NCBI RefSeq assembly: GCF_028830055.1
Contig: NZ_CP101655.1
Coordinates: 4,730,812-4,794,811 of the forward strand
Direction: 5' to 3'
From: Pseudomonas serboccidentalis
GTDB taxonomy: Bacteria; Pseudomonadota; Gammaproteobacteria; Pseudomonadales; Pseudomonadaceae
DNA: 64,000 bases
Of this stretch, positions 17,805-27,384 are shown in pieces. Each line of letters starts with the position of its first letter. Within the stretch, counting starts at the first letter, position 1. The notes under the pieces were generated by a model. That model searched no databases. It was not told the DNA's origin and worked only from the letters and a program-made list of their open reading frames with translations. The position numbers were made by a program, and so were the translations under genes.

Positions 17805-17984
17805 ACGGAAACCTCGTGGCGAGCGGTAAGCAATAACGTCTTAGCTCGGACGGTGTTTTCGGTGTAAAGGTTCGATGGCTGGCTGCATACGCCAGAGCAG
17901 GGCTACGCAGGCCACGCTGACAGGCCTGCTGCCTGGGCGCGCCTGCGGCGCTTTCAAGAGGAGCGAGAGGGTGTCTGACAATCG

Positions 17985-18941
17985 CTAGCCGGTGACACAT
18001 CCTTTTGGCGTTTTTCCGGCAAAGCTGTCCAGCAGGCTCGCCACGACCATCTCGCCCATTCGCGTGCGTGTCTGCAGCGTCGCGCTGGCGCGATGGGGTT
18101 GCAACACCACTTGTTCGTTGGCAAAGAGGGCCTCTGGCACGTTCGGCTCGTCGACAAACACATCCAGCGCCGCGCCGGCAATCTCTCCGGCCGTCAGTGC
18201 TGCCACCAGATCCACTTCGTTGACCAGTTTGCCTCGCGCCACGTTGATCAGGTATCCATCTTTGCCCAGTGCCTGCAACACGTGTGCGTCGATTATCGCC
18301 TCGGCTTTGTCGGCGGCGGCTGCCAGTATCAAGGCATCGCTGTCGCGGGCCAGTTGCTTGAGGTCAGCCACGAAGGTGTGGCTGACGTCGCTCATCGGTT
18401 GCAGATCGGTGTAACTGATCGGGCAACCAAACGCAGCAGCCCGCACCGCCACGGCGCGGCCGACCCGGCCCATGCCAACGATACCGATGCGCATGCCGCA
18501 AACCTGCCGGGCCAGTGGCAGCGGGGCCAGCGGCGTCGGGCTCTGCGGCCACTGGCCGGAGCGCACATAACGGTCGCTGGTGCACAGACCGCGACACACC
18601 GCGATCAATAAGCCGATCGCCAGATCGGCCACGTCTTCGGTCAGCGCGCCGATGGTTGCAGTAACACGAATTCCGCGATCCCGGGCGTAGGCCAGGTCCA
18701 CCGCATCCGTGCCGACGCCATTGACGGCCACCACTTCCAGTTTCGGCAGCTGTGCCATCAGCGCCTGGCTGATCCCTGTATGGCCACCCGTGATCACGCC
18801 ACGGATATTGGCTCCGTGCTCATGCAAATACGCCGCTTTGTCAGCCTGCTCGAAATAACGTCGGACCGTAAACAGTTCGCTGAGACGAGCGTTGATTTCA
18901 GGAATCAGGATCGGGCTGAGCTGCAAGACTTCTGGCTTCAT
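17985..18941 (-). CDS. D-isomer-specific 2-hydroxyacid dehydrogenase
   Basis: A 318-residue dehydrogenase. The NAD(P) loop is GIVGMGRVGRAVA. The catalytic arginine is in INVARG, the glutamate in VDEPN and the histidine in QPHRAS. It belongs to the glyoxylate/hydroxypyruvate reductase branch. It is the last gene of a leftward cluster with an SDR, a FAH-family hydrolase and an MFS transporter, so it probably reduces or oxidises an intermediate of hydroxy-acid or sugar-acid breakdown. Confidence 0.87.
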   Translation of the reverse strand: MKPEVLQLSPILIPEINARLSELFTVRRYFEQADKAAYLHEHGANIRGVITGGHTGISQALMAQLPKLEVVAVNGVGTDAVDLAYARDRGIRVTATIGALTEDVADLAIGLLIAVCRGLCTSDRYVRSGQWPQSPTPLAPLPLARQVCGMRIGIVGMGRVGRAVAVRAAAFGCPISYTDLQPMSDVSHTFVADLKQLARDSDALILAAAADKAEAIIDAHVLQALGKDGYLINVARGKLVNEVDLVAALTAGEIAGAALDVFVDEPNVPEALFANEQVVLQPHRASATLQTRTRMGEMVVASLLDSFAGKTPKGCVTG

Positions 18942-18961
18942 GTAAACCTCACTTACTCAAT

Positions 18962-18987
18962 AAAAGGCCGGCTTAACCACGGCCGGC
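18962..18987 (-). terminator. Possible weak terminator at the SDR stop codon
   Basis: Two GCCGGC blocks (18967-18972 and 18982-18987) can pair across a loop that contains the stop codon of the SDR gene. They are followed on the minus strand by TTTT. The stem is only 6 bp, so it may attenuate transcription into the hydroxyacid dehydrogenase gene instead of ending it. Confidence 0.4.
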
Positions 18988-19737
18988 AAAAGGCATGGCC
19001 GTGGCCATGACCGTCATGTTCAGGACGTTGGCCGACAGTGGCAGGCCAGCGATATAGCGCACGGCATCGGCGACATGCTTGACGTCGACCATCGGCTCCA
19101 CGGCGACAGTGCCGTTGGCCTGTCGCACGCCCTTGGTCATGCGCACCGACATTTCGGTCAGAGCGTTGCCGATATCGATCTGGCTGCAGGCGATGTTGAA
19201 TTCTCGACCATCCAGGGCCAAGGACTTCGTCAGCCCGAGAACAGCGTGTTTGCTGGCGGTGTAAGCGCTGCTGAACGGCCGTGGCGTATGGGCCGAGATT
19301 GAGCCGTTATTGATAATCCGACCGCCCTGCGGTTGTTGCCGGCGCATCAGCCCGAACGCACCACGGGCGCAGAGAAAAACACCGTTGAGATTGGTGTCGA
19401 TCACGTTGCGCCACTGTTCGAATGTCAGTTCATCCAGGGGCACGGCAGGGGCGTTCACCCCGGCATTGTTGAAGACGACGTCAAGGCGTCCATACACTTG
19501 GGCTATGGTTGCAAACAGCCCATCGACACTCGCCGGGTCGCGCACATCAGTGGGCACCGCCAACGCCTGGTGTCCTTCCACTGCTGCCCTCTCGACGAGT
19601 TCCTGCAGCGGTTCCGGTCGGCGTCCGGCGAGTACCACGGTGTAACCGTCGGCCATCAGGCCAAGGGCCACGGAGCGGCCGATTCCGCTACCGGCACCGG
19701 TCACCAAGGCTACTTTCAGAGGTTGAGCGCTCGACAT
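18973..19737 (-). CDS. Short-chain dehydrogenase/reductase
   Basis: A 254-residue classical SDR. It has the cofactor loop [11 protein letters not shown] near the N-terminus, NNAGVNAP, a catalytic serine in NNGSISAHT, and the YTASK catalytic pair (Y and K). Together with the adjacent FAH-family hydrolase it matches the layout of diketo-hydrolase branches of sugar-acid pathways, where an SDR oxidises a 2-keto-3-deoxy acid. The substrate is not shown by the sequence. Confidence 0.87.
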   Translation of the reverse strand: MSSAQPLKVALVTGAGSGIGRSVALGLMADGYTVVLAGRRPEPLQELVERAAVEGHQALAVPTDVRDPASVDGLFATIAQVYGRLDVVFNNAGVNAPAVPLDELTFEQWRNVIDTNLNGVFLCARGAFGLMRRQQPQGGRIINNGSISAHTPRPFSSAYTASKHAVLGLTKSLALDGREFNIACSQIDIGNALTEMSVRMTKGVRQANGTVAVEPMVDVKHVADAVRYIAGLPLSANVLNMTVMATAMPFAGRG

Positions 19738-19782
19738 CTTATTGTTCTCCTGTCTACGAATCGCTTTGGGCGTGGCCAGGGA

Positions 19783-20469
19783 TCAAGTCCGCGGGCCGAC
19801 GCGCATTTCGAGTTGGCCGATACCGTCGATGCCGGCGTTGATGATGTTGCCCGGTTGCAGCACATCGACGCCAGCCGGGCTGCCGGTCATGATCAGATCG
19901 CCGGCCTTCAGGGTCACCGATTGGGAGATTCGGCTGATCACTTCACTGACCGACCAGATCTGGTTGTCGAGGCTGTCGCGCTGACGCTCCTGACCGTTTA
20001 CCGTCAGCCACAACTCTCCGTCGGGACGTCCTGCCCGGTTGGCGGGCACGATCGCGGTCATCGGTGCGGCACCGTCGAAAACCTTGGCACCTTCCCACGG
20101 CAAACCGTTGCTTTTGGCAAGGCGCTGCACGTCGCGACGGGTCAGGTCGAGGCCGGCGGCGTAACCCCATACATAGGCCAACGCTTCGCTCTCTGGAATA
20201 TCCGCGCCACCTTCACCGATGGCCACGACCAGTTCGATTTCGTGAACAAACTCTTCGGTCAGAGGCGGGAATGGCACTTCACCAACGGCGTCCACCACGT
20301 TGCTCGCCGGCTTCATGAAAAATACCGGAGGCTGACGGGATTGCCCCTGAGTGTCTGGCCAGGGGTAATTACGGCCGACGCAAAACACCCGGCCGACGGG
20401 AAAACGCTGGTCACTGCCGACTACCGGCAAGGTCACTGGCAGATCCGGGGTAAAAACATACTCGGTCAT
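19783..20469 (-). CDS. Fumarylacetoacetate hydrolase family protein
   Basis: A 228-residue FAH-fold hydrolase close in size to fumarylpyruvate hydrolases. FCVGRNYPWP is the entry motif. The acidic metal ligands are in VHEIELVVAIG and DLTRRDVQ, and GDLIMTGSPAGV is the conserved C-terminal loop. The ATG at 20469 (MTEYVF) is preferred to one six bases upstream because AGGA is then correctly spaced. It probably hydrolyses a 2,4-diketo or acylpyruvate-type acid to pyruvate plus a short acid. Confidence 0.87.
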   Translation of the reverse strand: MTEYVFTPDLPVTLPVVGSDQRFPVGRVFCVGRNYPWPDTQGQSRQPPVFFMKPASNVVDAVGEVPFPPLTEEFVHEIELVVAIGEGGADIPESEALAYVWGYAAGLDLTRRDVQRLAKSNGLPWEGAKVFDGAAPMTAIVPANRAGRPDGELWLTVNGQERQRDSLDNQIWSVSEVISRISQSVTLKAGDLIMTGSPAGVDVLQPGNIINAGIDGIGQLEMRVGPRT

Positions 20470-20574
20470 GTTCATCCTGTTAAAAGTCCTGTCAGAAGCT
20501 GCAGCGTACGGCGGCGGTCGTTGGCAAAGTTGGACGAATGCCGCCTCTTGTTGGAGAAAACGGTGCTTTGCGGT

Positions 20575-21924
20575 TCAGCTCGCCTTCAATTCGATGCGGT
20601 ACAACCGGCCGAGCAGTAGCGAGTAGGAAAGGGTACCGATCAGTGCGACACCACCAATGAACCAGAAGGCCCAGGCGAACGAACCTGTGGCGTGGACGAT
20701 CGCGCCAATCACGATCGGCGTGACGATGCCGCCGATATTTGCGGCCAGACTGGTGATGCCGCCGGTGAGTCCAATGAGTTCCTTGGGCGCCACTTCCGAC
20801 ACCGCAGCCCATGAAGACGAAGCGATCCCTTGAGCGAAGAAAGCAACGGTCAATACGGCAATGCAGATCACGTTGGAGTCAGTGAAATTCACCAGAACGA
20901 TGGACATTCCCAGCATCGAGCCAATGACCAGGGGCAATTTGCGCGCGAAGGACATCGAATAACCGCGACGGATCAGCAGGTCGGAAACGATACCGGCGAG
21001 AAGGATGCCAACGGTCGCGCCCACGAAAGGCATCACGGCAAAAATCCCGGCCTTGATCATGGTCAGCTTGCGTTCTTCGATCAGGTAGGTCGGGAACCAG
21101 GTGAGGAAAAAATACAGTGCAGAGGTGCTGGCAAATTTGCCGATGCAAATCGCCCAGATCTGCCGGTAGCTGAACAGCTCGGCGATTTGCCGCCAGTTGA
21201 AGCGGGTGCGTTCCTGACTGCTCTTGACCAGTCCACCGCCGGCTTCGATATAGGTCAGCTCTTCTTTACTGACTTTCTTGCAGTTCAGCGGATCGCGATA
21301 CAGATAAAGCCACAGCACACCAAAGACAACACCGAGCGCGCCAGTGCTGTAGAAGACGTGGCGCCAGTCAAAGGTCGTGGCCAGCCATAACAGCGCACCG
21401 GTAAACAACGCCGTGCCCAGGTACTGGCCGCAAACATAGATACTGCTGGCCAAACCGCGCTCGCGTGCCGGAAACCACACGGTGACTGCACGACTGTTGG
21501 CCGGAAACGCCGGAGCCTCCATGGCGCCGACGGCCAGTCGCAGGCCGAACAGTGAGGCAAACCCCGTGGCAAATCCCTGGCAGACGGTGACCGTCGACCA
21601 ACTGATCAGCGAGACACCGTAGGTGAAACGTGAACCGAAGCGGTCGGCTATAAAACCTGCCGGCACCAGGGCCAGAGCGTACGTCCAGGCGAAGGCCGAA
21701 AAAATCAGGCCCATTTCGATCTTGTCCAGGCCCAGGTCCTTGGCCATGAACGGTGCTGCAATCGAAATGTTTACCCGGTCGATGTAATTGATGATCGTCG
21801 CAATCAGCAGCAAAGAGAGCATGAACCAACGGCGCCGCGACGGCAGCCGCTGAGGCAGTACGCTGTCTCGCGCACCGGCAATCAACGGCGCAGCGGTGGT
21901 CTGGGAGGTGTGGGTGTTCGACAT
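20575..21924 (-). CDS. MFS transporter, anion:cation symporter family
   Basis: A 449-residue carrier with about 12 membrane segments. NYIDRVNISIAAPFM near the N-terminus, FIADRFGSRFTYG between helices 2 and 3, and GAMEAPAFPANSRAV are typical of the ACS family (GudP, glucarate, galactonate and hydroxyphenylacetate permeases). The start ATG 21924 gives the family N-terminus; a longer frame is open but unsupported. It probably imports the acid degraded by the downstream genes. Confidence 0.88.
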   Translation of the reverse strand: MSNTHTSQTTAAPLIAGARDSVLPQRLPSRRRWFMLSLLLIATIINYIDRVNISIAAPFMAKDLGLDKIEMGLIFSAFAWTYALALVPAGFIADRFGSRFTYGVSLISWSTVTVCQGFATGFASLFGLRLAVGAMEAPAFPANSRAVTVWFPARERGLASSIYVCGQYLGTALFTGALLWLATTFDWRHVFYSTGALGVVFGVLWLYLYRDPLNCKKVSKEELTYIEAGGGLVKSSQERTRFNWRQIAELFSYRQIWAICIGKFASTSALYFFLTWFPTYLIEERKLTMIKAGIFAVMPFVGATVGILLAGIVSDLLIRRGYSMSFARKLPLVIGSMLGMSIVLVNFTDSNVICIAVLTVAFFAQGIASSSWAAVSEVAPKELIGLTGGITSLAANIGGIVTPIVIGAIVHATGSFAWAFWFIGGVALIGTLSYSLLLGRLYRIELKAS

Positions 21925-22238
21925 GAGCGTGCCTCGTTTTATTGTTAGAAATGTCGAGATGTTTTCGAGCAGCCGAAGCCGTGCCCGCAAAAGCGGGGCG
22001 TGAGTCATCGAGTGCTGAAAAAAGGACAGTGAGCGTTAGCCGCAGACGTTCAGGTCCGTCGTGCGCCACGCGCTTCAGGCGTGAGTTCGGGAGGGTCAGC
22101 GGGGAGCAAAAGCAGAGTCATGACGTGCGCACCTTTGATTGTTTTTGATAGAAGTCGGGCTGCGTGGTTAATTACAGTGGTCGTACAACATCGCTAAATC
22201 AATCCAGGTGTTAGATCGTTTTTTTGTTGAAAAGCCGA

Positions 22239-22256
22239 TTGGACAAACCTGTCCAA
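22239..22256. promoter_or_regulatory. Perfect inverted repeat, putative operator
   Basis: TTGGACA and TGTCCAA are exact inverse complements separated by AACC. The site lies in the divergent spacer between the MFS transporter and AraC regulator genes, so it could bind a regulator of either. No GntR- or LacI-type gene lies adjacent. Confidence 0.5.
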
Positions 22257-22332
22257 GAACAAGCCAAGATAGAAATCTTCGAAATCAATGCGTGATATTC
22301 GTCTATCTGTCTGTTTTTAAATAACTAAATGA

Positions 22333-22355
22333 AATCACCTTGAGGTGGTTTTTTT
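22333..22355 (+). terminator. Rho-independent terminator-like hairpin in a divergent spacer
   Basis: AATCACC and GGTGGTT pair (one G-U) around a TTGA loop, followed by five T residues on the plus strand. No annotated plus-strand gene ends upstream of it, and the AraC gene begins 161 bp later. It may end a small RNA or attenuate the AraC leader. Confidence 0.6.
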
Positions 22356-22516
22356 GGACAGCCAGAATCGGCACGCATTGCTGGAAAAACTGCTCACTCG
22401 CGAAGACATCGTATGACTTCTTGAAGGCATGGCCCTGATGTTTCAAGATGAATGCCGCCACTTGCCCGGCAACGCCAGGACAACCTGCCAACGTACCTGT
22501 CGAGGATTCTCGAAAA

Positions 22517-23449
22517 ATGTCGTCACCCAGCCGTGTCCCCACCTATGTCATGCAGCAACGTAGTGAGCTCACCGACTTTTACATTCGCGACAAAAAGGGT
22601 CGACGCGCCGAGACCAGCCCGCATCGGCATGAGTACTTCCAGATTCAGATCAACCTAGGCGGCGACACCGTGCAGCACATTGGTAACGCTGTGCGACCGT
22701 TTCCGCGCAATACCCTGGCCTTTATCCTGCCGCATCGCGTGCATGTGATCCCGCATCCGGCGGACAGCAACTTCATCGTGATCAACTTTTCCCAAACCTT
22801 CCTGTTGCCACATTTGCAGTGCGACCCGATGGACCTTGAGGAGGTGTCGATTCTTCTGGCACCTGAGTTGTCACCGTTCCGCTTTCAGGAGCATCTGGAC
22901 TTTATTCTGGGGGATGAGGATTTCAGCAGGCTCTGTCTCTTGATCGAACAAATGCGCACCCTGGATGAAAACCGTCAGTTCGGTACGCGCGAAATGCTCA
23001 AGGGTTTGTTATTGCAACTGATAGGCCGCGTCTGTTTTCTGTATGCCGAGCCGCTCAAACGCCTGGCAGAGGAAAATGCGGCTGAAGCCAGTCGACGCGA
23101 TGCGCTGAGCCGCATGTTTGAGTATCTGCGCAAGAACATTGCCGATCCCGATCTCAACCTGATCAAGGTGGCGGCTGCGACCTATCTGTCACCAACGTAC
23201 CTGACCCACTGGTTACGCAAGGAAATCGGCAAGACGTTTACCGAACTGGTGCTTGAACGCAGGATGCACACGGCGCGTAATTACCTGCTCAATGGCACAC
23301 GCCCGGTGGGTGAGGTGGCGAGGTTATGCGGCTTCGCGGATGAAGCTTATTTTTCCCGGCGCTTTCGTCAGATTCATGGACAGCCTCCCGGGCAATTCCG
23401 ACGCCGGCAACTCAACCCTGACACGCCGCAGTCAGCCTTGAACACCTGA
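22517..23449 (+). CDS. AraC-family transcriptional regulator with cupin sensor domain
   Basis: A 310-residue regulator from ATG 22517 (GAGG upstream); an in-frame ATG at 22448 is less likely. The N-terminal cupin has PHRHEYFQIQINLGG and LAFILPHRVHVIPHP. The C-terminal double helix-turn-helix has YLSPTYLTHWLRKEIGKTF and VARLCGFADEAYFSRRFRQ, ending with the conserved G.PPGQFR. It is divergent from the MFS/FAH/SDR cluster and is its likely activator. Confidence 0.88.
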   Translation: MSSPSRVPTYVMQQRSELTDFYIRDKKGRRAETSPHRHEYFQIQINLGGDTVQHIGNAVRPFPRNTLAFILPHRVHVIPHPADSNFIVINFSQTFLLPHLQCDPMDLEEVSILLAPELSPFRFQEHLDFILGDEDFSRLCLLIEQMRTLDENRQFGTREMLKGLLLQLIGRVCFLYAEPLKRLAEENAAEASRRDALSRMFEYLRKNIADPDLNLIKVAAATYLSPTYLTHWLRKEIGKTFTELVLERRMHTARNYLLNGTRPVGEVARLCGFADEAYFSRRFRQIHGQPPGQFRRRQLNPDTPQSALNT

Positions 23450-23485
23450 TGAGGGAACCTGCCGAGTCGAGATAATCGAGCAACA

Positions 23486-23509
23486 AAAAACCCGGCGCTG
23501 TGCCGGGTT
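23486..23509 (-). terminator. Intrinsic terminator of the OprB-type porin gene
   Basis: ACCCGGC and GCCGGGT form a 7-bp stem around a 5-base loop, with a run of six A on the plus strand, which is a U-tract for leftward transcripts. It lies 34 bp after the porin stop. It may also serve the converging AraC gene. Confidence 0.8.
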
Positions 23510-23542
23510 CATTGATATCTGCAGTCCCTTCAAATCGAGGGA

Positions 23543-24832
23543 TCAGAGCGCAGCTTTCACCTGCAAACCAAACACCAACGCGTTGTCGATGTCCTGCCCG
23601 GAAAACGCACCCGGTTCGATGATGTATTGCATGTTCGGGCGCAATGTCAGCCAAGGTGTGGCCTGATAGCCGTAGCCGAGTTCGATCAATTGCTCGCCAC
23701 TGTCCAGATTTGGCAACTGCGTACCGTTGGCCAGCGCGGCGTCCTGCTGCACATCGCGGCTGCGCGGGTTGGGCACAGCGCGGCCGTAGCCCAGCGCAAC
23801 GGTGTCACGCGGGCGACCTTCGAACGGTTTGTACAACACCAGACCGGTGCCGTACCACTTGCTGAACGGCGACGCCGCTTCGCTGGCCGCCGAGTACTGG
23901 CCGAAGGCGTGCAGACTGCGGCCCTCGGACGACGGCGAACGCCACACCGCCTGGTCGATCAGCAGGTAATGACCGCCACGGCCGGAGACGTCTTTGTCGC
24001 TGCCGATGCGTTTCACATCAGAGCTGTCGTAGTAGTAACCAACCTTGTACTCACCGGGCAACTCACCGGCGTGTTTGTACACCAGCTCGATCGGCACCAC
24101 GGTCCCGGTGGTGTGTTTCGGGCCCAGATGCCAGGCGCGGCTGGAGTTGCCGTTGCTCTCGGGATCGACATTGAACGCGGCCACACGCAACTGCCAGGAC
24201 GGCGACAAGTCGTACTTCACGCGCACGCCCAGGTGGGCGTTGGGGTAGTTGGTCCAGCCGCTGCCGCCGGACATGTTCAGCGGATGGCCGCAGAAACCGG
24301 CGTTCATGAAGTTGCACAGAATGCCGCTGTCGAGGCCGCCGAGGTCATTGCCCATGGCCATGTAACCCAGCTTCACGTTGAGCGCCGGGGTGAACAGGCT
24401 GCGCTCGTAGCTGAGCTCGGTCAGGCGGGTGTAGAGGCCGCCGTAGTTTTCCTGGATCGGCAGACGGTTGCCGACCAGATCTTCGGAGGCACTGTTGCCG
24501 CGTCGGTCGTTGATGGTCAGCTGCACTTTGCCGGCGTTGTCCACGCCATACAGTTTGCTCAGGTCGAACTGCACGCCGAGCTTGATGTTCTGCGAGTAGC
24601 GCGCTGAACGGTGCAGGCCGCCGTTGGCGTTGTAGGCCATTTCACCGGTGTAATCGCCGGTGAACTTGATGCCGTCTTCGTCCATCTGGTGGCGCAGGCC
24701 GCCCCAGTCGCCGGTCAGGGTATTGCGGGTCAGCAGGTTCGAATCAGTGTCGGCGAAGGCGGGCAGAGCGGCGCTGCAAGTCAGGCCCAACAGCACGCCG
24801 TTGAACCAGCCGGATTGAGTAAAACGAAACAT
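23543..24832 (-). CDS. oprB: Carbohydrate-selective porin, OprB family
   Basis: A 429-residue outer-membrane porin. The signal peptide probably ends at ALPAFA. Mature hallmarks include LTGDWGGLRHQMDEDGIKF, which is the OprB start motif, beta-strand repeats throughout, and a C-terminal strand region with VFGLQVKAAL. The ATG 24832 (MFRFTQ) is preceded by GGAAGATCTCC; a much longer open frame has no family support. It sits downstream of the glucose dehydrogenase gene on the same strand, the usual pairing for periplasmic glucose oxidation, so it should admit glucose and similar sugars. Confidence 0.88.
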   Translation of the reverse strand: MFRFTQSGWFNGVLLGLTCSAALPAFADTDSNLLTRNTLTGDWGGLRHQMDEDGIKFTGDYTGEMAYNANGGLHRSARYSQNIKLGVQFDLSKLYGVDNAGKVQLTINDRRGNSASEDLVGNRLPIQENYGGLYTRLTELSYERSLFTPALNVKLGYMAMGNDLGGLDSGILCNFMNAGFCGHPLNMSGGSGWTNYPNAHLGVRVKYDLSPSWQLRVAAFNVDPESNGNSSRAWHLGPKHTTGTVVPIELVYKHAGELPGEYKVGYYYDSSDVKRIGSDKDVSGRGGHYLLIDQAVWRSPSSEGRSLHAFGQYSAASEAASPFSKWYGTGLVLYKPFEGRPRDTVALGYGRAVPNPRSRDVQQDAALANGTQLPNLDSGEQLIELGYGYQATPWLTLRPNMQYIIEPGAFSGQDIDNALVFGLQVKAAL

Positions 24833-24873
24833 GGAGATCTTCCTGCACAAATCTTTAGCGATATCGGAAAGCG

Positions 24874-24897
24874 GCGCGGCACCCTCAGGTGCCGCGC
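24874..24897. repeat. Strong hairpin between gcd and oprB
   Basis: GCGCGGCACC and GGTGCCGCGC pair perfectly over 10 bp around a CTCA loop. There is no T-tract in either direction. It could stabilise the upstream gcd transcript or reduce read-through into the porin gene. Confidence 0.6.
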
Positions 24898-24936
24898 TCA
24901 AATGGAAGCGCCCGTGGTTGACACGGGCACAGCGGC

Positions 24937-27345
24937 TTACGGCAAGGCGTAGGCCATCACGTAGTCGCCGCGATCGGTCGACTGACGTGCACCACCGGCG
25001 GTGACGACGATGTACTGCTTGCCGGTTTTCGGCGAGACGTAGGTCATCGGGCCGCCCTGACTGCCGACGGGCAGACGCGCTTTCCACACCTCTTCACCGT
25101 TGCCGCTGTTGAAGGCGCGCAGGTAGAAGTCCTGAGTACCGGCGATGAAGATCAAGCCACCTTGGGTCGACAGGGTGCCGCCGAGGGTTGGCAGACCGAT
25201 CTTGATCGGCAGGTGCATGCGGATGCCCAGTGGACCGGTGTCTTCAACGGTGCCGACCGGCACCTGCCAGGCGACTTTCTGGGTCTTCATGTCGATGGCG
25301 GTCAGGGTGCCGAACGGCGGCGCCTGGCAAGGAATGCCGGCAACCGACAGGAAGCGGTTCTTGTTCACCGCATACGGCGTGCCTTTGAGCGGCACGGCGC
25401 CCATGCCGGTGTTCAGCGCTTCACCACCGGAAGACGCTTGAGCCTTGTTCTGCGACGGGATCATCTGAATCCACAGACCCAGGCGCATGTCGTTGACGAA
25501 GATGAAGCCGTGGACCGGGTCAGTGGAGATGCTGCCCCAGTTCATGCCACCCAGCGACCCCGGGAAACTCAGCGATTTGTCGGTACCCGGCGCGGTGTAC
25601 AGGCCGTCATAACGCATCGATTTGAAATCGATCCGGCACAGCAACTGGTCGTACGGCGTTGCGCCCCACATGTCGGATTCGGTCAGGTGCTGAGCACCGA
25701 TCTGCGGCATGCCCACCGATTTCGGCTGGGTTGGCGAGTACGGTTCGTTCGGGATGTTCGCGGCTTTGACCGGTACTTCTTTAACCTCGGTCAGTGGCTT
25801 GCCGGTGGCACGATCGAGCACGTAGATCTGCCCGGCCTTGGTGCCGATGACCAGCGCCGGAACGGTTTTACCGTCCTTGTCGAAGTCGATCAGGCTCGGC
25901 TGCATCGGCAGGTCGAAGTCCCAGAGGTCGTTGTGCACGGTCTGGAATACCCAGCGCTCATCGCCGGTGGTGGCGTCCAGCGCCAGGATCGAAGCGCCGT
26001 AGGTGTGATCGAGTTTGCTGCGCTCGACACCGTAGATGTCGGTGGACGAGCTGCCCATCGGCAGGAACACGGTGTTGGTCGCCGGGTCGTAGGACATCGG
26101 CGCCCAGCTGTTCGGCGTGCTGCGCACATAGGTGCTGCCGTCGGCCGGGGCCTTTTTGTCCTGCGGGTTGCCCGGGTCGAATGCCCAGCGCATGGCGCCG
26201 GTGATCACGTCAAAACCACGGATCACGCCGCCCGGCATGTCGGTTTGCACGTTGTCGGCCACGCGACCGCCCACCACCACGGTGGTGCCGGCCATCAGCG
26301 GAGCGGAGGAGAGCTGGTAGTAGCTGTCCGGGACATCACCCAGACCGGCCTTCAGATCGACCTGACCGTTGTTGCCGAAACCCTGGCAAAACTCGCCGGT
26401 GTCGGCATCGACCGCGATCAGGCGCGCATCGATGGTGTTGGTCAGCAGACGGCGCTGGCAGTTGGCGGCCGGTGGTGCAGGTTTGGCTTCGATGATGCTC
26501 GAGTTGCTCGGCTGAGCGATGGCCTTGGTGGCATCGAAATAAGCCATGCCACGGCAACGCTGCCAGACTTTGGACTGGGCGTTGATCGCGTTCTTCCACA
26601 GCTCTTTGCCGGTGTCGGCATCCAGTGCGATCAGGTTGTTGTGCGGGGTGCAGATGAACACCTTGTTGCCGATCTGCAGCGGGGTGAGCTGGTCTTCCGC
26701 GCCGTTGCCATCGCTCTCGGCGATGTCACCGGTGTGGTAGGTCCACGCCACTTTCAACTTGTCGACGTTGTTACGGTTGATCTGGTCCAGCGCAGCAAAG
26801 CGGCTGCCGCCCTCGGTATTACCGTAATGTGCCCAGTCCTTTTGCGCGTTGGCTGGCTCGACAGGTGTCAGGCCCGGGCCCGTGCCGGTAGCAGCAACCG
26901 TCGGGTGCGCCACGAACATATTGCCTGCTGCAACGGCCAGCGCCACGGCCAATGCGGCGGCAACGCCATAAGCGCCGCGCCCCGGCACGCCACCGGTGGC
27001 ACGCTTGAGCAGTGGGTAGACCAGCGTCACCGCCAGGCCAACGGCGCTGAACATGAACAGGCGCGAGAACACCGGCCAGAACACCAGCCCGGCATCACTC
27101 ACTGCCCAGATCGCCGTGCCCACCAGGAAGGCTGCGAACAACCACGCGCCGGCCGTTTTGAAGCGAGCGATCAGCAGACCGGAAACGGCCATCACCAGCC
27201 CACCCACCAGGAAGTACCAGGACCCTCCCAGGCTGACCAATTTCACGCCGCCAGCAGCAAGTGCCAAGCCGAGCAGGGCGATGATCACGCCCAGCCCGAC
27301 CAGAATGAATGTTGATATGCCTGAGAGGCGTTGACTCTGCTTCAC
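24937..27345 (-). CDS. gcd: Membrane-bound PQQ-dependent glucose dehydrogenase
   Basis: An 802-residue quinoprotein with five N-terminal membrane helices (residues about 10-150) anchoring a periplasmic eight-bladed propeller. WAHYGNTEGGSRFAALDQI opens the catalytic part, and WAPMSYDP and GGMNWGSIS are typical of the glucose/quinate/shikimate dehydrogenase family. It oxidises glucose to gluconolactone in the periplasm and passes electrons to ubiquinone. In Pseudomonas it starts the peripheral glucose route and helps solubilise phosphate. A palindromic site lies about 40 bp upstream of the start. Confidence 0.92.
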   Translation of the reverse strand: MKQSQRLSGISTFILVGLGVIIALLGLALAAGGVKLVSLGGSWYFLVGGLVMAVSGLLIARFKTAGAWLFAAFLVGTAIWAVSDAGLVFWPVFSRLFMFSAVGLAVTLVYPLLKRATGGVPGRGAYGVAAALAVALAVAAGNMFVAHPTVAATGTGPGLTPVEPANAQKDWAHYGNTEGGSRFAALDQINRNNVDKLKVAWTYHTGDIAESDGNGAEDQLTPLQIGNKVFICTPHNNLIALDADTGKELWKNAINAQSKVWQRCRGMAYFDATKAIAQPSNSSIIEAKPAPPAANCQRRLLTNTIDARLIAVDADTGEFCQGFGNNGQVDLKAGLGDVPDSYYQLSSAPLMAGTTVVVGGRVADNVQTDMPGGVIRGFDVITGAMRWAFDPGNPQDKKAPADGSTYVRSTPNSWAPMSYDPATNTVFLPMGSSSTDIYGVERSKLDHTYGASILALDATTGDERWVFQTVHNDLWDFDLPMQPSLIDFDKDGKTVPALVIGTKAGQIYVLDRATGKPLTEVKEVPVKAANIPNEPYSPTQPKSVGMPQIGAQHLTESDMWGATPYDQLLCRIDFKSMRYDGLYTAPGTDKSLSFPGSLGGMNWGSISTDPVHGFIFVNDMRLGLWIQMIPSQNKAQASSGGEALNTGMGAVPLKGTPYAVNKNRFLSVAGIPCQAPPFGTLTAIDMKTQKVAWQVPVGTVEDTGPLGIRMHLPIKIGLPTLGGTLSTQGGLIFIAGTQDFYLRAFNSGNGEEVWKARLPVGSQGGPMTYVSPKTGKQYIVVTAGGARQSTDRGDYVMAYALP

Positions 27346-27384
27346 GTTGAATGTCCCGTTGAAATGAGGCGTGCATTATATAGA

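Larger units (their letters stand above)
21925..22516. other. 592-bp divergent spacer between the MFS and AraC genes
   Basis: The spacer is AT-rich in its middle. It holds a perfect palindrome and a plus-strand intrinsic-terminator-like hairpin, listed separately. No open frame with family resemblance was seen. Confidence 0.5.

Noticed and set aside
25162..27315. A 717-codon open frame opposite gcd
   Set aside because: It has the same mirror composition as other shadows and lies wholly over a well-supported quinoprotein gene.
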